In this document: one piece after another, positions 26,244 through 38,200 of the stretch
How the letters are laid out: each line of letters begins with the position of its first letter
Numbering within the stretch: position 1 is the stretch's first letter
Notes under the pieces: generated by a model
What the model saw: the letters and a program-made list of their open reading frames with translations, nothing else
The model's database searches: none
What the model was told of the DNA's origin: nothing
Program-made: the position numbers and the translations under genes
Origin: Symsagittifera roscoffensis
Taxonomy: Eukaryota; Xenacoelomorpha; Acoela; Convolutidae
Direction of reading: 5' to 3'
NCBI RefSeq assembly: GCF_963678635.1
Contig: NC_087070.1
Span: forward strand, 20,071,461-20,135,460
DNA: 64,000 nucleotides

Positions 26244-29200
26244 ATGATGATGACGCTGTTCCAAGCAGCGTCAAAAGGGAACTTAGAAGCGGTGAAAGAC
26301 ATTCTGAGAAATGCTTCAGACCAGAGCACAGATATTACGGAAAAGAAAAATGCAGCACTGCTTGGTAAGTTTTAACCATACTATTTTTTCTGTTTGTGCA
26401 CATCTAGAAAGTAGACTTCAAGGGGAGGAAAACCAGTATAACTTTGAAACTTTGTTCGAGAGTTTGAACAATACACATTTCATTTAGTTCAATTATTTTT
26501 GTTAGTTATAAATATTTTAACCATGTGTGTATTTATATACCAGATGATTATTTATATACAAAATAAGAAAAATCTACAATTTTGAGGGTGTAGGGTAATC
26601 TAATTCGTACCAGTAGTTCTTAATTAGACACAAATTGTATTAAATCTATAAGAAAACATGCGATTTCAGAACATTTTCTTAGGGGTTGCAATTAAGAATT
26701 TTGTCAACTTCCATGAACCAACCAATACTTCATGCAAATTAAGCGGGAAGCCAAAGTGTCCAGGAGTTCGTAACGATACGAGTAGTTAATCTCATTTTTC
26801 TTGGACTTTGGGACAACTAGATACTTGAGCTGAGTTTTATTTCTTATTTCGCTTCAAAAGTGTGTTTTTGTTTCGACCGCGTCCTTGGCATAGGTTGTTC
26901 TAGAGCTCAAGGAAAGCTCATAGCAAAGGGGGGACCCTTTGGGTCGGCAAGTGGTCGAATCCCCGAGGGGGAAGGTGAAGTTCTCATCGTTCAAGCGTCA
27001 TAGCAGCATACACTCGTTCATCAGACTGAAAGAATGATGAGGTTTTGATGTTTAGCGACCAAACTGGGGTCTTTCTGTTATACGGCCCACAAAGTATTCT
27101 TTTTGCCACGCCATTTTGAAAGTTTGATCATAATGCTCGAACCTGATTGGTTGAAATTGATACCCGCGAAAAGATTTCTCAGCGGTTTGCATGAAATTAG
27201 AAGCTTACTTAACAGTTTGATAGTTTGGGCCGTATAACAGAGAAGACCCCCTAACTGTAACATTTCGATGGTCTTTGTCAATAGTGCCTAGACTCAAATT
27301 TTAGTAAACAGTACCAAGAGTAGCAGCGAGCTGTTCAATTAATCCAGAATGATCCGATCAGAATTATCAAGGCCGAAAACTAAGATTTCGAAGACGAAAG
27401 AAACTAACACAATTGAGAGCATCAAAAGATGCCATACCGAGTTCAATGTTTCTTCGCTATGTTCTCTGATTGGGCCAAAAAGTAACTTTTTTGAACTACG
27501 TTTCTCGATGCAAAGAACTTTTTCGAGTTTTCCATTGCAGTTCTTCGAATTCAGAGAATGTTGCTTCCAAATTGATATATCACTCGACTTGTCCTTGAAA
27601 CTCCTTTTCTTGAGTCAAAAAGTAAATTATTTTATCTAAGTTTTCTCGATGCAAAGAACTTTTTCGAATTTTCCATAGCAGTTCTTATTGCGAGAGAAAT
27701 GGTTTCGAAATGATATATCACTCGACTTGTCTTGCGAACTCATTTTCTTAGGTCAAAAAGTAAATTTTTTAGTTACGTTTTCTCCGTGCAAAAATAATTT
27801 CGAATGTTTCATTGTAGTTCCAACCGCAACAAAGTTGGTTTCGAAATGATATTTCGCTGGAATTGTCCTGGAAACTCCGTTTCTTAGGTCAAAAAGTAAA
27901 TTATTTGAATTACGTTTTCTCAATGCAAAGAATGTTTTCGAAGTTTCCATAGCAGTTCTTATTGCGAGAGAAATGGCCTCAGAATCATTTAACCTTCGAC
28001 GTGTCCTGAGAACTCCTTTTCTCAGGTGGTCATATTAAAAACTAGGATTTAAAATTACAAACGAAATTTGAAAACTGTTTAATTTTTCCAGAACAACATT
28101 TTCAGCAGGTCTTTTAATAGCGCCCCTTATTAGGTTTTGGTAGGATTTTAGTTTACAGTGAAATTCTCACTGTTCAAGCGCTATAGAATCATACACTCGT
28201 TCATTACAGTAAAAGAATGACGCGTTTTTGATGTTGCAACCAAACTGGAGTCTTTTCCGTAGCCCACAAAGTATTCGTTTTGCCATTTTGAAAGTTTGAT
28301 CATGATGCTCGAACCTGATTGGTTGAAACTGATACCCGCGAAAATATTTCAGTGGTTTCCATGAAATTAGAAGCTTACTTAACTGTTTCATAGTTTGGGC
28401 CGTATAAAAGAGAAGACCCCTAACTGTAACATTTTGATTGTCTTTGTTAACAGTGCCAACATTCAAAATTCAGTAAGCAATACCAAAATTAGCAGTGAGC
28501 TGTTCAATTAATCTAGAATGATACGATCAGAATTATCAAGGCCGAAAACTAAGACTTCGAAGACGAAAGAATCTAACACAACTGAGAGCATCAAAAGATG
28601 CCATACCGAGTTCAATGTTTCTTCGCTATGTTCTCTGATTGGGCCAAAAAGTAACTTATTTGAACTACGTTTCTCGATGCAAAGAACTTTTTCGAGTTTT
28701 CCATTGCAGTTCGAATTCAGAGAATGTTGCTTCCAAATTGATATATCACTCGACTTGTCCTTGAAACTCCTTTTCTTGATCAAAAAGTAAATTATTTGAT
28801 CTAAGTTTTCTCGATGCAAAGAACTTTTTCGAATTTTCCATAGCAGTTCTTATTGCGAGAGAAATGGTTTCGAAATGATATGACTCGACTTGTCCAGGGA
28901 ACTCCTTTTCTTAGGTCAAAAAATAAATTGTTTTAGTTACGTTTTCACTTTGCAAAATTGTTTTCGAATTTTTCATTGCAGTTCCAATCGCAATAAAGCT
29001 GGTTTCAAAATGATATATTGCTCGAAATGTCCTGGAAATTCCTTTTCTTAGGTCAAAAAGTAAACTTTTTGAACTACGTTTTCTCAATGCAAAGAATGTT
29101 TTTGAAGTTTCGGTAGCAGTTCTTATTGCAAGAGAAATGGCCTCAAAATCATATAACCTTTGACCTGTCCTGAGAACTCTTTTTCTCAGGTGGTCATATT

Positions 29201-32200
29201 AAAAACTGGGATTTAAAATTACAAACGAAATTTGAAAACTGTTTAATTTTTCCAGAACAACATTTTCAGCAGGTCTTTTAATAGCGCCCCTTATTAGGTT
29301 TTGGTAGGATTTTAGTTTACAGTGAAATTTTCACTGTTCAAGCGTTATAGAATCATACACTCGTTCATTACAGTAAAAGAATGACGCGTTTTCGATGTTG
29401 CAACCAAACTGGAGTCTTTTCCGTAGCCCACAAAGTATTCGTTTTGCCATTTTGAAAGTTTGATCATGATGCTCGAATCTGATTGGTTGAAACTGATACC
29501 CGCGAAAAAAAATTCAGTGGTTTCCATGAAATTAGAAGCTTACTTAACTGTTTCATAGTTTGGGCCGTATAACAGAGAAGACCCCTAACTATAACATTTT
29601 GATTGTCTTTGTCAACAGTGCCAACATTCAAAATTCAGTAAGCAATACCAAAATTAGCAGCGAGCTGTTCAATTAATCTAGAATGATCCGATCAGAATTA
29701 ACAAGGCCGAAAACTAAGACTTCGAAGACGAAAGAATCTAACACAATTGAGAGCATCAAAAGATGCCATACCGAGTTCAATGTTTCTTCGCTATGTTCTC
29801 TGATTGGGCCAAAAAGTAACTTATTTGAACTACGTTTCTCGATGCAAAGAATTTTTTCGAGTTTTCCATTGCAGTTCGAATTCAGAGAATGTTGCTTCCA
29901 AATTGATATATCACTCGACTTGTCCTTGAAACTCCTTTTCTTGATCAAAAAGTAAATTATTTGATCTAAGTTTTCTCGATGCAAAGAACGTTTTCGAATT
30001 TTCCATAGCAGTTCTTATTGCGAGAAAAATGGTTTCGAAATGATATATGACTCGACTTGTCCAGGGAACTCCTTTTCTTAGGTCAAAAAATAAATTGTTT
30101 TAGTTACGTTTTCACCTTGCAAAATTGTTTTCGAATTTTTCATTGCAGTTCCAATCGCAATAAAGCTGGTTTTAAAATGATATATTGCTCGAAATGTCCT
30201 GGAAACTCCTTTTCTTAGGTCAAAAAGTAAACTTTTTGAACTACGTTTTCTCAATGCAAAGAATGTTTTTGAAGTTTTGATAGCAGTTCTTATTGCGAGA
30301 GAAATGGCCTCAAAATCATTTAACCTTCGACGTGTCCTGAAAACTCCTTTTCTCAGGTGGTCATATTAAAAACTGGGATTTAAAATTACAAACTAAATTT
30401 TAAAACTGTTTAATTTTTCCAGAACAACATTTTCAGCAGGTCTTTTAATAGCGCCCCTTATTAGGTTTTGGTAGGATTTTAGTTTACAGTGAAATTCTCA
30501 TTGTTCAAGCGTTATAGAATCATACACTCGTTCAACACAGTAAAAGAAAGACGCGTTTTTGATGTTGCAACCAAACTGGGGTTTTTTCCGTAGCCCACAA
30601 AGTATTCTTTTTGCCATTTTGAAAGTTTGGTCATGATGCTCGAATCTGATTGGTTGAAATTGATACCCGCAAAAATATTTCAGTGGTTTCCATGAAAATA
30701 GAAGCTTACTTAACTGTTTGATAGTTTGGGCCGTATAACAGAGAAGACCCCTAACTGTATCATTTTGATTGTCTTTGTCAACAGTGCCAACATTCAAAAT
30801 TCAGTAAACAATACCAAGATTACCAGCGAGCTGTTCAATTAATCTAGAATGATCCGATCAGAATTATCAAGGCCGAAAACTAAGATTTTGAAGACGAAAT
30901 AATCCAACACAATTGAGAGCATCAAAAGATGCCATACCGAGTTCAATGTTTCTTCGCTATGTTCTCTGATTGGGCCAAAAAGTAACTTTTTTGAACTACG
31001 TTTCTCGATGCAAAGAACTTTTTCGAGTTTTCCATTGCAGTTCTTCGAATTCAGAGAATGTTGCTTCCAAATTGATATATCACTCGACTTGTCCTTGAAA
31101 CTCCTTTTCTTGAGTCAAAAAGTAAATTATTTTATCTAAGTTTTCTCGATGCAAAGAACGTTTTCGAATTTTCCCTAGCAGTTCTTATTGCGAGAGAAAT
31201 GGTTTCGAAATGATATATGACTCGACTTGTCCAGGGAACTCCTTTTCTTAGGTCAAAAAATAAATTGTTTTAGTTACGTTTTCACCTTGCAAAATTGTTT
31301 TCGAATTTTTCATTGCAGTTCCAATCGCAATAAAGCTGGTTTCAAAATGATATATTGCTCGAAATGTCCTGGAAACTCCTTTTCTTAGGTCAAAAAATAA
31401 ATTGTTTTAGTTACGTTTTCACCTTGCAAAATTGTTTTCGAATTTTTTATTGCAGTTCCAATCGCAATAAAGCTGGTTTCAAAATGATATATTGCTCGAA
31501 ATGTCCTGGAAACTCCTTTTCTTAGGTCAAAAAGTAAATTTTTTGAACTAAGTTTTCTCAATGCAAAGAATGTTTTTGAAGTTTCGATAGCAGTTATTAT
31601 TGCGAGAGAAATGGCCTCAAAATCATATAACCTTCGACGTGTCCTGAAAACTCCTTTTCTCAGGTGGTCATATTAAAAACTGGGATTTAAAATTACAAAC
31701 TAAATTTGAAATTTGTTAAATTTTTCCAGAACAACATTTTCAGCAGGTCTTTTAATAGCGCCCCTTATTAGGTTTTGGTAGGATTTTAGTTTACAGTGAA
31801 ATTCTCATTGTTCAAGCGTTATAGAATCTAGATGTTCAATTAATCTAGAATGATCCGATCAGAATTATCAAGGCCGAAAACTAAGATTTCGAAGACGAAA
31901 GAATCTAACACAATTGAGAGCGTCAAAAGATGCCATACCGAGTTCAATGTTTCTTCGCTATGATCTCTGATTGGGTCAAAAGTAACTTGTTTGAATTACG
32001 TTTCTCGATGCAAAAAACTTTTTCGAGTTTTCCATTGCAGTTCTTCGAATTCAGAGAATGTTGCTTCCAAATTGATATATCACTCGACTTGTCCTTGAAA
32101 CTCCTTTTCTTGAGTCAAAAAGTAAATTATTTTATCTAAGTTTTCTGGATGCAAAGAACGTTTTCGAATTTTCCATAGCAGTTCTTATTGCGAGAGAAAT

Positions 32201-35200
32201 GGTTTCAAAATGATATAAGACTCGACGTGTCCCGAAGACTCCTTTTCTCAGGTGGCCAGAACAAAAACTTTGATTTAATTTTTTTACCCGTTGCTGCGTT
32301 TGACACATCCAATTTTTTCACGAAGGCGGCAATTGGAGGAATTTGAACTACGGGTCGGGGAACCCCCTCAACGGCAAGAACAGCAAATTCGGACTGGCGG
32401 TTGTTTCTTCCGATCAGCATCAACGTTAGCGATGCTTTGGAGTTTCATAAAATGGCCCTTCCTACTACAATTCCTGCACGTCACATTGCTTGCTGGACAA
32501 CTCTGATTGTGACTTGCAGTGAAATTGTTCCCACAGAAACGACACAATTTTACTTCTTTAGGGGTCCTCCTCTGGGACATTTAGAATTTGATTGTGCCCG
32601 GCTGATTCGGTCCGACAAATTTTTACTTTGGACACGAAAAGTGGCTTCCTGTTTTATCCTGAAGTTTTGCGAGGATTTTGACCCATGATGGGATGAACTG
32701 CCCGCTGGTGCAGTTCATCCCATCTCAGCTGTTTTTCTCAGCTGTTTTTCGCAAACTTGAGGCCATTTGAGCGTTTTTTTTCCTGCAATAGCGCAGACTT
32801 CAGGGTCTCTTTGGGAGTAATGCGAGGAAACTGGTTTCAAAATGATATATCACTGGACTGTACAAAAAGTCGTAAAGTTGAATTGGATAACATTGCCGCT
32901 TGATTTTTCCAATTCCCTTGAATGCGTGTGAGGTATTTCTTGAATGATTTTTCTTTAAAAAGTTTTTTTTTCCATAAAACTCGTCCTAATATAGAAAAAA
33001 AGTTATTGCTCCTTTTTTCATTTTCCTTGACGCGGTTATTTATTTTTCTTCCAATGTTTATGAAATTTACGGAATGTGTGTGCTCAATTTCATTTTTTCT
33101 CCACTCAAAAATCGAATCACTGAGTACCAGTTGTGGAAAGATACTTTCAACATCTGGAAAATATAAATTAGATTGCATAATCTCAATAAAGTAAATGATT
33201 CCGCTCAAAATCAAATATATACCGATACAAAGATACAGATATTCCGTCAGTTTCATCAAAATTTGGAAGAACGAGTGCACCGCATTACAAACCAGAAACA
33301 AATATTTAAAACATTGTGCATCTCAAAATTAAAGCTCAAATTGCAAAATTTTGGAAAATCAAATTATTTTTACGAATTGGGAAAAATGATAAAAGATGCA
33401 TCCGCATATTGGAGTGATGATACCTGGTTTGGCGCAAATTCGAGATAATCCAAATTTGATTTGGTTAAGTTTGCGCGCATTTTTTCTTTATTCGAACCCT
33501 TTAACAAGGTGCGGAAACCACTGATTTCAAGGAGTGCGAAACAGTCTCAAATTTTGTTTGATGCAGATTCCACGACTCACTGGTCTGCTCCAAGTTAAAT
33601 TTTACACTGCTTGTCTTTGTTATGAAATATTCAATTTTTTCTCATAATTTTTCTGATACCCTAGGAAATAAACCTACCCTCTGCTAACAAGCTCGCAACA
33701 CGTTGGCGCGACTACGGCAGTTATTATTGCAAGCTCGCAACGCGTGAACCGCTTGGTTTTATGCTGTTTGAGCAACAAACAATTAATCAATTTATTCTTT
33801 GGCGAAAATTTCAAACCCATAGAATTCAAGATGAAAACTTATGCGACTGATTTTCTAAAATACTTTGGGTCCTATGAACGTTGGGGCCTGTGTGAGTTCA
33901 ATGCTCCAAGCAACCAGACCAAATGTAAACTTTGTCTCTCTGCAAATTTTGAAAACTCCATTATCTAACTGCTCCCCAGAGCCTTTCATTTTATTCCTAC
34001 TTATTCGTATTTGGATACCTAATCTCATTACTAATTGTTCCGATTTCTTTGGCGCGCGCTCCCAGTCAAAATGAATTTATGTTTGAACCAAAGGCGCTTT
34101 CATAAAAGTTTCAAAGTTGCTGAGCCAAAAATGATGCCATAGAATAGTCCCAGACGGTGGAACTTTTGATAGGTTGGGGAATCGAATCCCTGAGGAGGAA
34201 GCTTCCGCCTACTAGAGTATCTGCCAAGCTTAAGCAGAAGAAGAGACAACAGCATACCCCTTCTACTACAGTTCGTCTTCTCAGCACCTAAGAAACAAAC
34301 TTAATTTTAGAATGAAACAGTTTCCAATGTCTGATCACATTTCTGTAATTCTTGAACTTGATAAAAGTTAAGAGGCTGAAAGAATTTAATTTCTAATCTC
34401 GTTTGCAAGTTTACATGTGAGCAACTCTTTTACAATCCTTCGGATGGATTCATTTGAACTTTGTATTGGGGATCATTTTAAGCTCGTACTTGTTCAGACA
34501 AAAAGAATCTATTCAACCGCTTCTTTACTTCATTTTTCAAACACTTTTGTTTTTGTGATGTTACGCCGCTCTATACTTTGTCTTCTAGCTTTTTGAAAAC
34601 AGACACCATCTCGTTTGATGAAGTATTCCAATTTCCGCAAAAGATTCTTCATCTCCAAATGATTCTTCATCTGTTTATTTTGATAGTTTAACTCCTGCGT
34701 ACTTCACAAGTTTTGCACAAATCAAAATTGTCCATTGGTGATTAGACTTTACGAAAAAAATTGTGAAGCGCAAACTCTGCCTGACTCTTGGTAAACTGCT
34801 TATGTTACTTTTCTGTACGAGGAAGACAATCTTAGCAGCGTTATGTATTGCCATCCAATCAGTTACCGAAAATTATTGATTGGGTTGAAAGAGACTTTAT
34901 TTGATTGTAATATTTGGAAGTCAGGCAAATTTTGAAGTTCACGATTTGTTTTCATGTCCCGGAATCAATTCCAACCCAGCTTTTGACCTTCTGAGATGAT
35001 CTTTTTCAATTACATGAATTTAGCGCTTCACTTATCAGAAACATGGTCTCGCTTTAGCTATAATGTATTGTCTATATAATTGTTGCTAATTGCAAGATAT
35101 AATTTTTTTACTTTGAAGTGTTGCGCAAAAAAAATGATAAATACTCTTCCTTACTCCTTCATTGAATTTTTGTGAGTGTTTTGATGATTTTACTTAATAA

Positions 35201-38200
35201 TCCATGTGATAAATTCCAAATGCGCATCTGAAATTTTGAAAGCAAAACTTGTTGAGAAAATTTTAACTGATGATTACTTGTTTCATGATTTACAAGTCTT
35301 AGCGTATTTTTAAACTATTTCGAGACAACTCGGCTAAATCATTTTTTGCCAATTGACTATTACGTTTATACTTTAAGAAAAATAATTGCATGTGTAGGTT
35401 GCAACAATTGGCTCAATACGCGAGTAGGTTGTCGAATTTGTCCACATTTTTGGGTGTTCGTGAAAACTTCACCAAACAAAAAAAATTGGCAGCAAAATCT
35501 GACAAAAAATTCCAATTGGGCTACCAAGTTTTCCTCCTCAGAAAACTGGAGAAATCTAAACGACATTGCTTGCAACCTGAAACAGATTTGAAGACCAATT
35601 GCTTGATATTGACGATTATTGGGATAATACTTTAGAAGTTTGCCAAAACTTGTAGGAATAAAAACCAGGAGGTGTTTTGTTTCTATTGAATAGTCTGGTT
35701 AAAATATCTTTAAAATGTTTTATATCTTTTCGCTTCTTTTCGAAAATTGGAGTCTTCATTCCTTTCGAAAACATACAAAGTTCATGCTTTTTTTTCAAAA
35801 TCATGGCATTTGGATATTTGTAGTTTTTGTGCTATTTGGGAATTGTGCCACTGATTTGAAACGTAGTCATTTTTTCACACTGATTAGTTTTGTTGGCAAA
35901 AAACACACCCGAAGTTGTTGAACTTCAGTAAACAAACTGACAATTTTGTCAAAGAAATTAGAAAGATTACGAGGCCAAACTGTGCATTTTGTGAAATCTA
36001 AGCAGAGTCCGCAAGATGCTAAAATCAAATTGGTTGTGGAATCCATTACAATGCTACCTTTCCTTGATTTTTATTGCTGTTTTGAGTTTCATTTACAAAT
36101 AGCCAAATCCTTGCGCCGCTGATAGTTGCTGAAAAAACAAGCGATTTTTTTGGAATCCGCTACAGTATTGCAGAATCCGGAACAGTTTATGGAGTCCATG
36201 AGCAAATTATATATCATGTGCATAGAACAATCGCGTTTTTGCGGAGTCCATATCTGCATGCGGCTTTCGCAAACTCTAGGCCGAATGCCCAAATTGTAAG
36301 CGGAATCCGTAAAATAGGCGGGTTCCTCATTTTGTTTATGGATTCAGTAACAAATATAGTAGCATTTTAGTTTAAACCTTTTCTTACCATGTGTTCACCG
36401 GCGAGCTCAATCTGAATTACTGCCTGAGTCCAATCGATCCCAATTCTTGTCAGCTTCATTCCTGCCAAATCAATTCCTTCTAACTTTCATTTCTTGCCAA
36501 CTCAAACGTTCAATCTTAATTCCTCCCAATTAACTTACTCTCAAACGTTCAATCTTAACTCCTCCCAATTAACTTACTCTCAAACGTTCAATCTTAATTA
36601 CTGCCATCTGAACAAACTGAAGTAATATATTTAATCAGTTCACTTCAATCGCACAATTGCACAATTCAATCATTCGTTTCAATTTAGCCTCAACTGCAAT
36701 ACATTCAAATTACAAGACATGAGGGATAAGAAAAAACCAGAATAATTGAAGTTTTAAAAATCGGTATTCGATGAGAAGAAAACGCATACCAAATTTTATT
36801 GCAGTAAAATAACTCTCAAATCATCTAAACGATATTAAAACAGACCATTAATCACAAAATGAACTTTCTGCGTCTGCTATTATCGAAATTATAAATGAGT
36901 GATTCAAACTTTTCAGTGCACATATTCAAAGATGAATATTACTTCAATAGCTTAAAGTGATGTAAAACATTTAAAACTGAAATTTTCCCCCATAACTGAA
37001 GCTCTATAAGCAAAACAGTTTTTTGGAGGTGTATTTTTAGAGATATTGCGTAAATCTACAAAAAAAAATCGGTGCTAATCTTGAATGAAGTGAATACTTT
37101 TTAGAAGGTTCCTTATACAAACTGAGATGCCCTTTTCTGAGCAAAGTGAGATTTCAGCGGCGGCTATGTACGGACAGGACAGAATAGCGGATGTGTTGGT
37201 GAGGAATGGGGCGGAGTGCAACTACTGCAGCAACTCAGACCAACACACAGCCCTCCACTGGGCCAGCTACAGGGGCCACCCCAGTGTGGTGGAGATACTA
37301 CTCGCATCAAATGCAGATGTGCGTCAACACCTCATAGCAAAATGAGATCTTTTTTTTTAAATACTTTTTAGTCATGGAACCCTCTGGGCCGCGGCAGAAT
37401 GCATATGACCCTCTTATACTAGAACTGAATCTCTCCAGGCGTTGGGTGTTACGGGTGACTCCTGTTATCTTCGCAAAATAAGAATAAACAGTCCAACAAC
37501 TAAAAAAAAACTAGAATTGACTTTCAGAGCATGATTAATTAGTCATTAATTTTTCTTCTTAAAAATCAAAAATTGCAGTATTGGAACATTATTATGGTAA
37601 TTTTTCACCACATGATTATTCAGAATGTTTATAACACAATGATGCTCTCTCTTTTAGGTGGATCAGCAAGACAAAGATGGCAACACAGCCCTGATGTTTG
37701 CCAGTTCCAAAGGGTTCCAGCACATTGTTCGTATTCTTCTCGAGTACAAGGCAGACACGAGGATCAGAAACAAACTGAATGAAACTGCAATTCACGTCGC
37801 ATGTAAATTGTGGCGGCCTTTGACGTTGCAATTTGTAATGACTTTTTGGAGGTGTAATTTTGAAGAGAAAAAATTGCGTATTTCTACAAAATAGTTCTGT
37901 GCTAATCTTGAATGAAGTAAATACTGCCCTGACCTTTTTCGTGCAAAGTGAGGTTTCAACGGTGGCTGTGTGAAAAATGGACACGTGAAAAATTGACCGA
38001 CAAGCATTCAGCAGACTTTTTTCTTTTTGGCTTCTATTTTTTTTTCAAATTAGATCAGAGTTATCGGAACCGTATTTTTTTTACTTGCACAACAACCAGC
38101 TCATCATGTTTTTTTTTGTTCATTATACCTGTTTTCTGTTGAAGGTCTCGGTTGTGACAGTGCAGTTATTGTGAAATTCCTGGTCAAGTTCGGATCGTAT

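Larger units (their letters stand above)
17525..26385 (+). repeat. Segmental tandem duplication, unit 2 (about 8.9 kb)
   Basis: Unit 2 consists of block P' (17525-about 20536), a partial P'' (about 20537-22036, matching P from about 8617 to 10078), then Q'' (22037-26385) with exon 1b. P' has lost about 130 bp relative to P near 20457. Q'' has gained a 1252-bp transposon (24296-25547). Differences from unit 1 are scattered point changes and small indels, so the duplication is old but much younger than the 3.9/7.5-kb pair. Confidence 0.87.

Noticed and set aside
26940-26975. GGTCGAATCCC-like string resembling a tRNA T-arm, also near 34170
   Set aside because: No acceptor, D or anticodon arms can be paired around either site.
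27349-29984. 90-103-codon frames in each satellite unit, both strands
   Set aside because: Satellite DNA repeated as a whole. Frames shift in length between units and overlap on opposite strands.
32837-33301. 154-codon minus-strand frame with a hydrophobic segment
   Set aside because: AT-driven composition, no family resemblance, inside an intron, with no splice or start support.
33744-33968. Possible BED zinc finger of a hAT transposase (KCKLC)
   Set aside because: Only one cysteine pair; the histidine pair and the rest of the transposase are missing.
35390-35635. Possible retroelement integrase C-terminus
   Set aside because: Only a short basic stretch fits; no neighbouring integrase or RT blocks.
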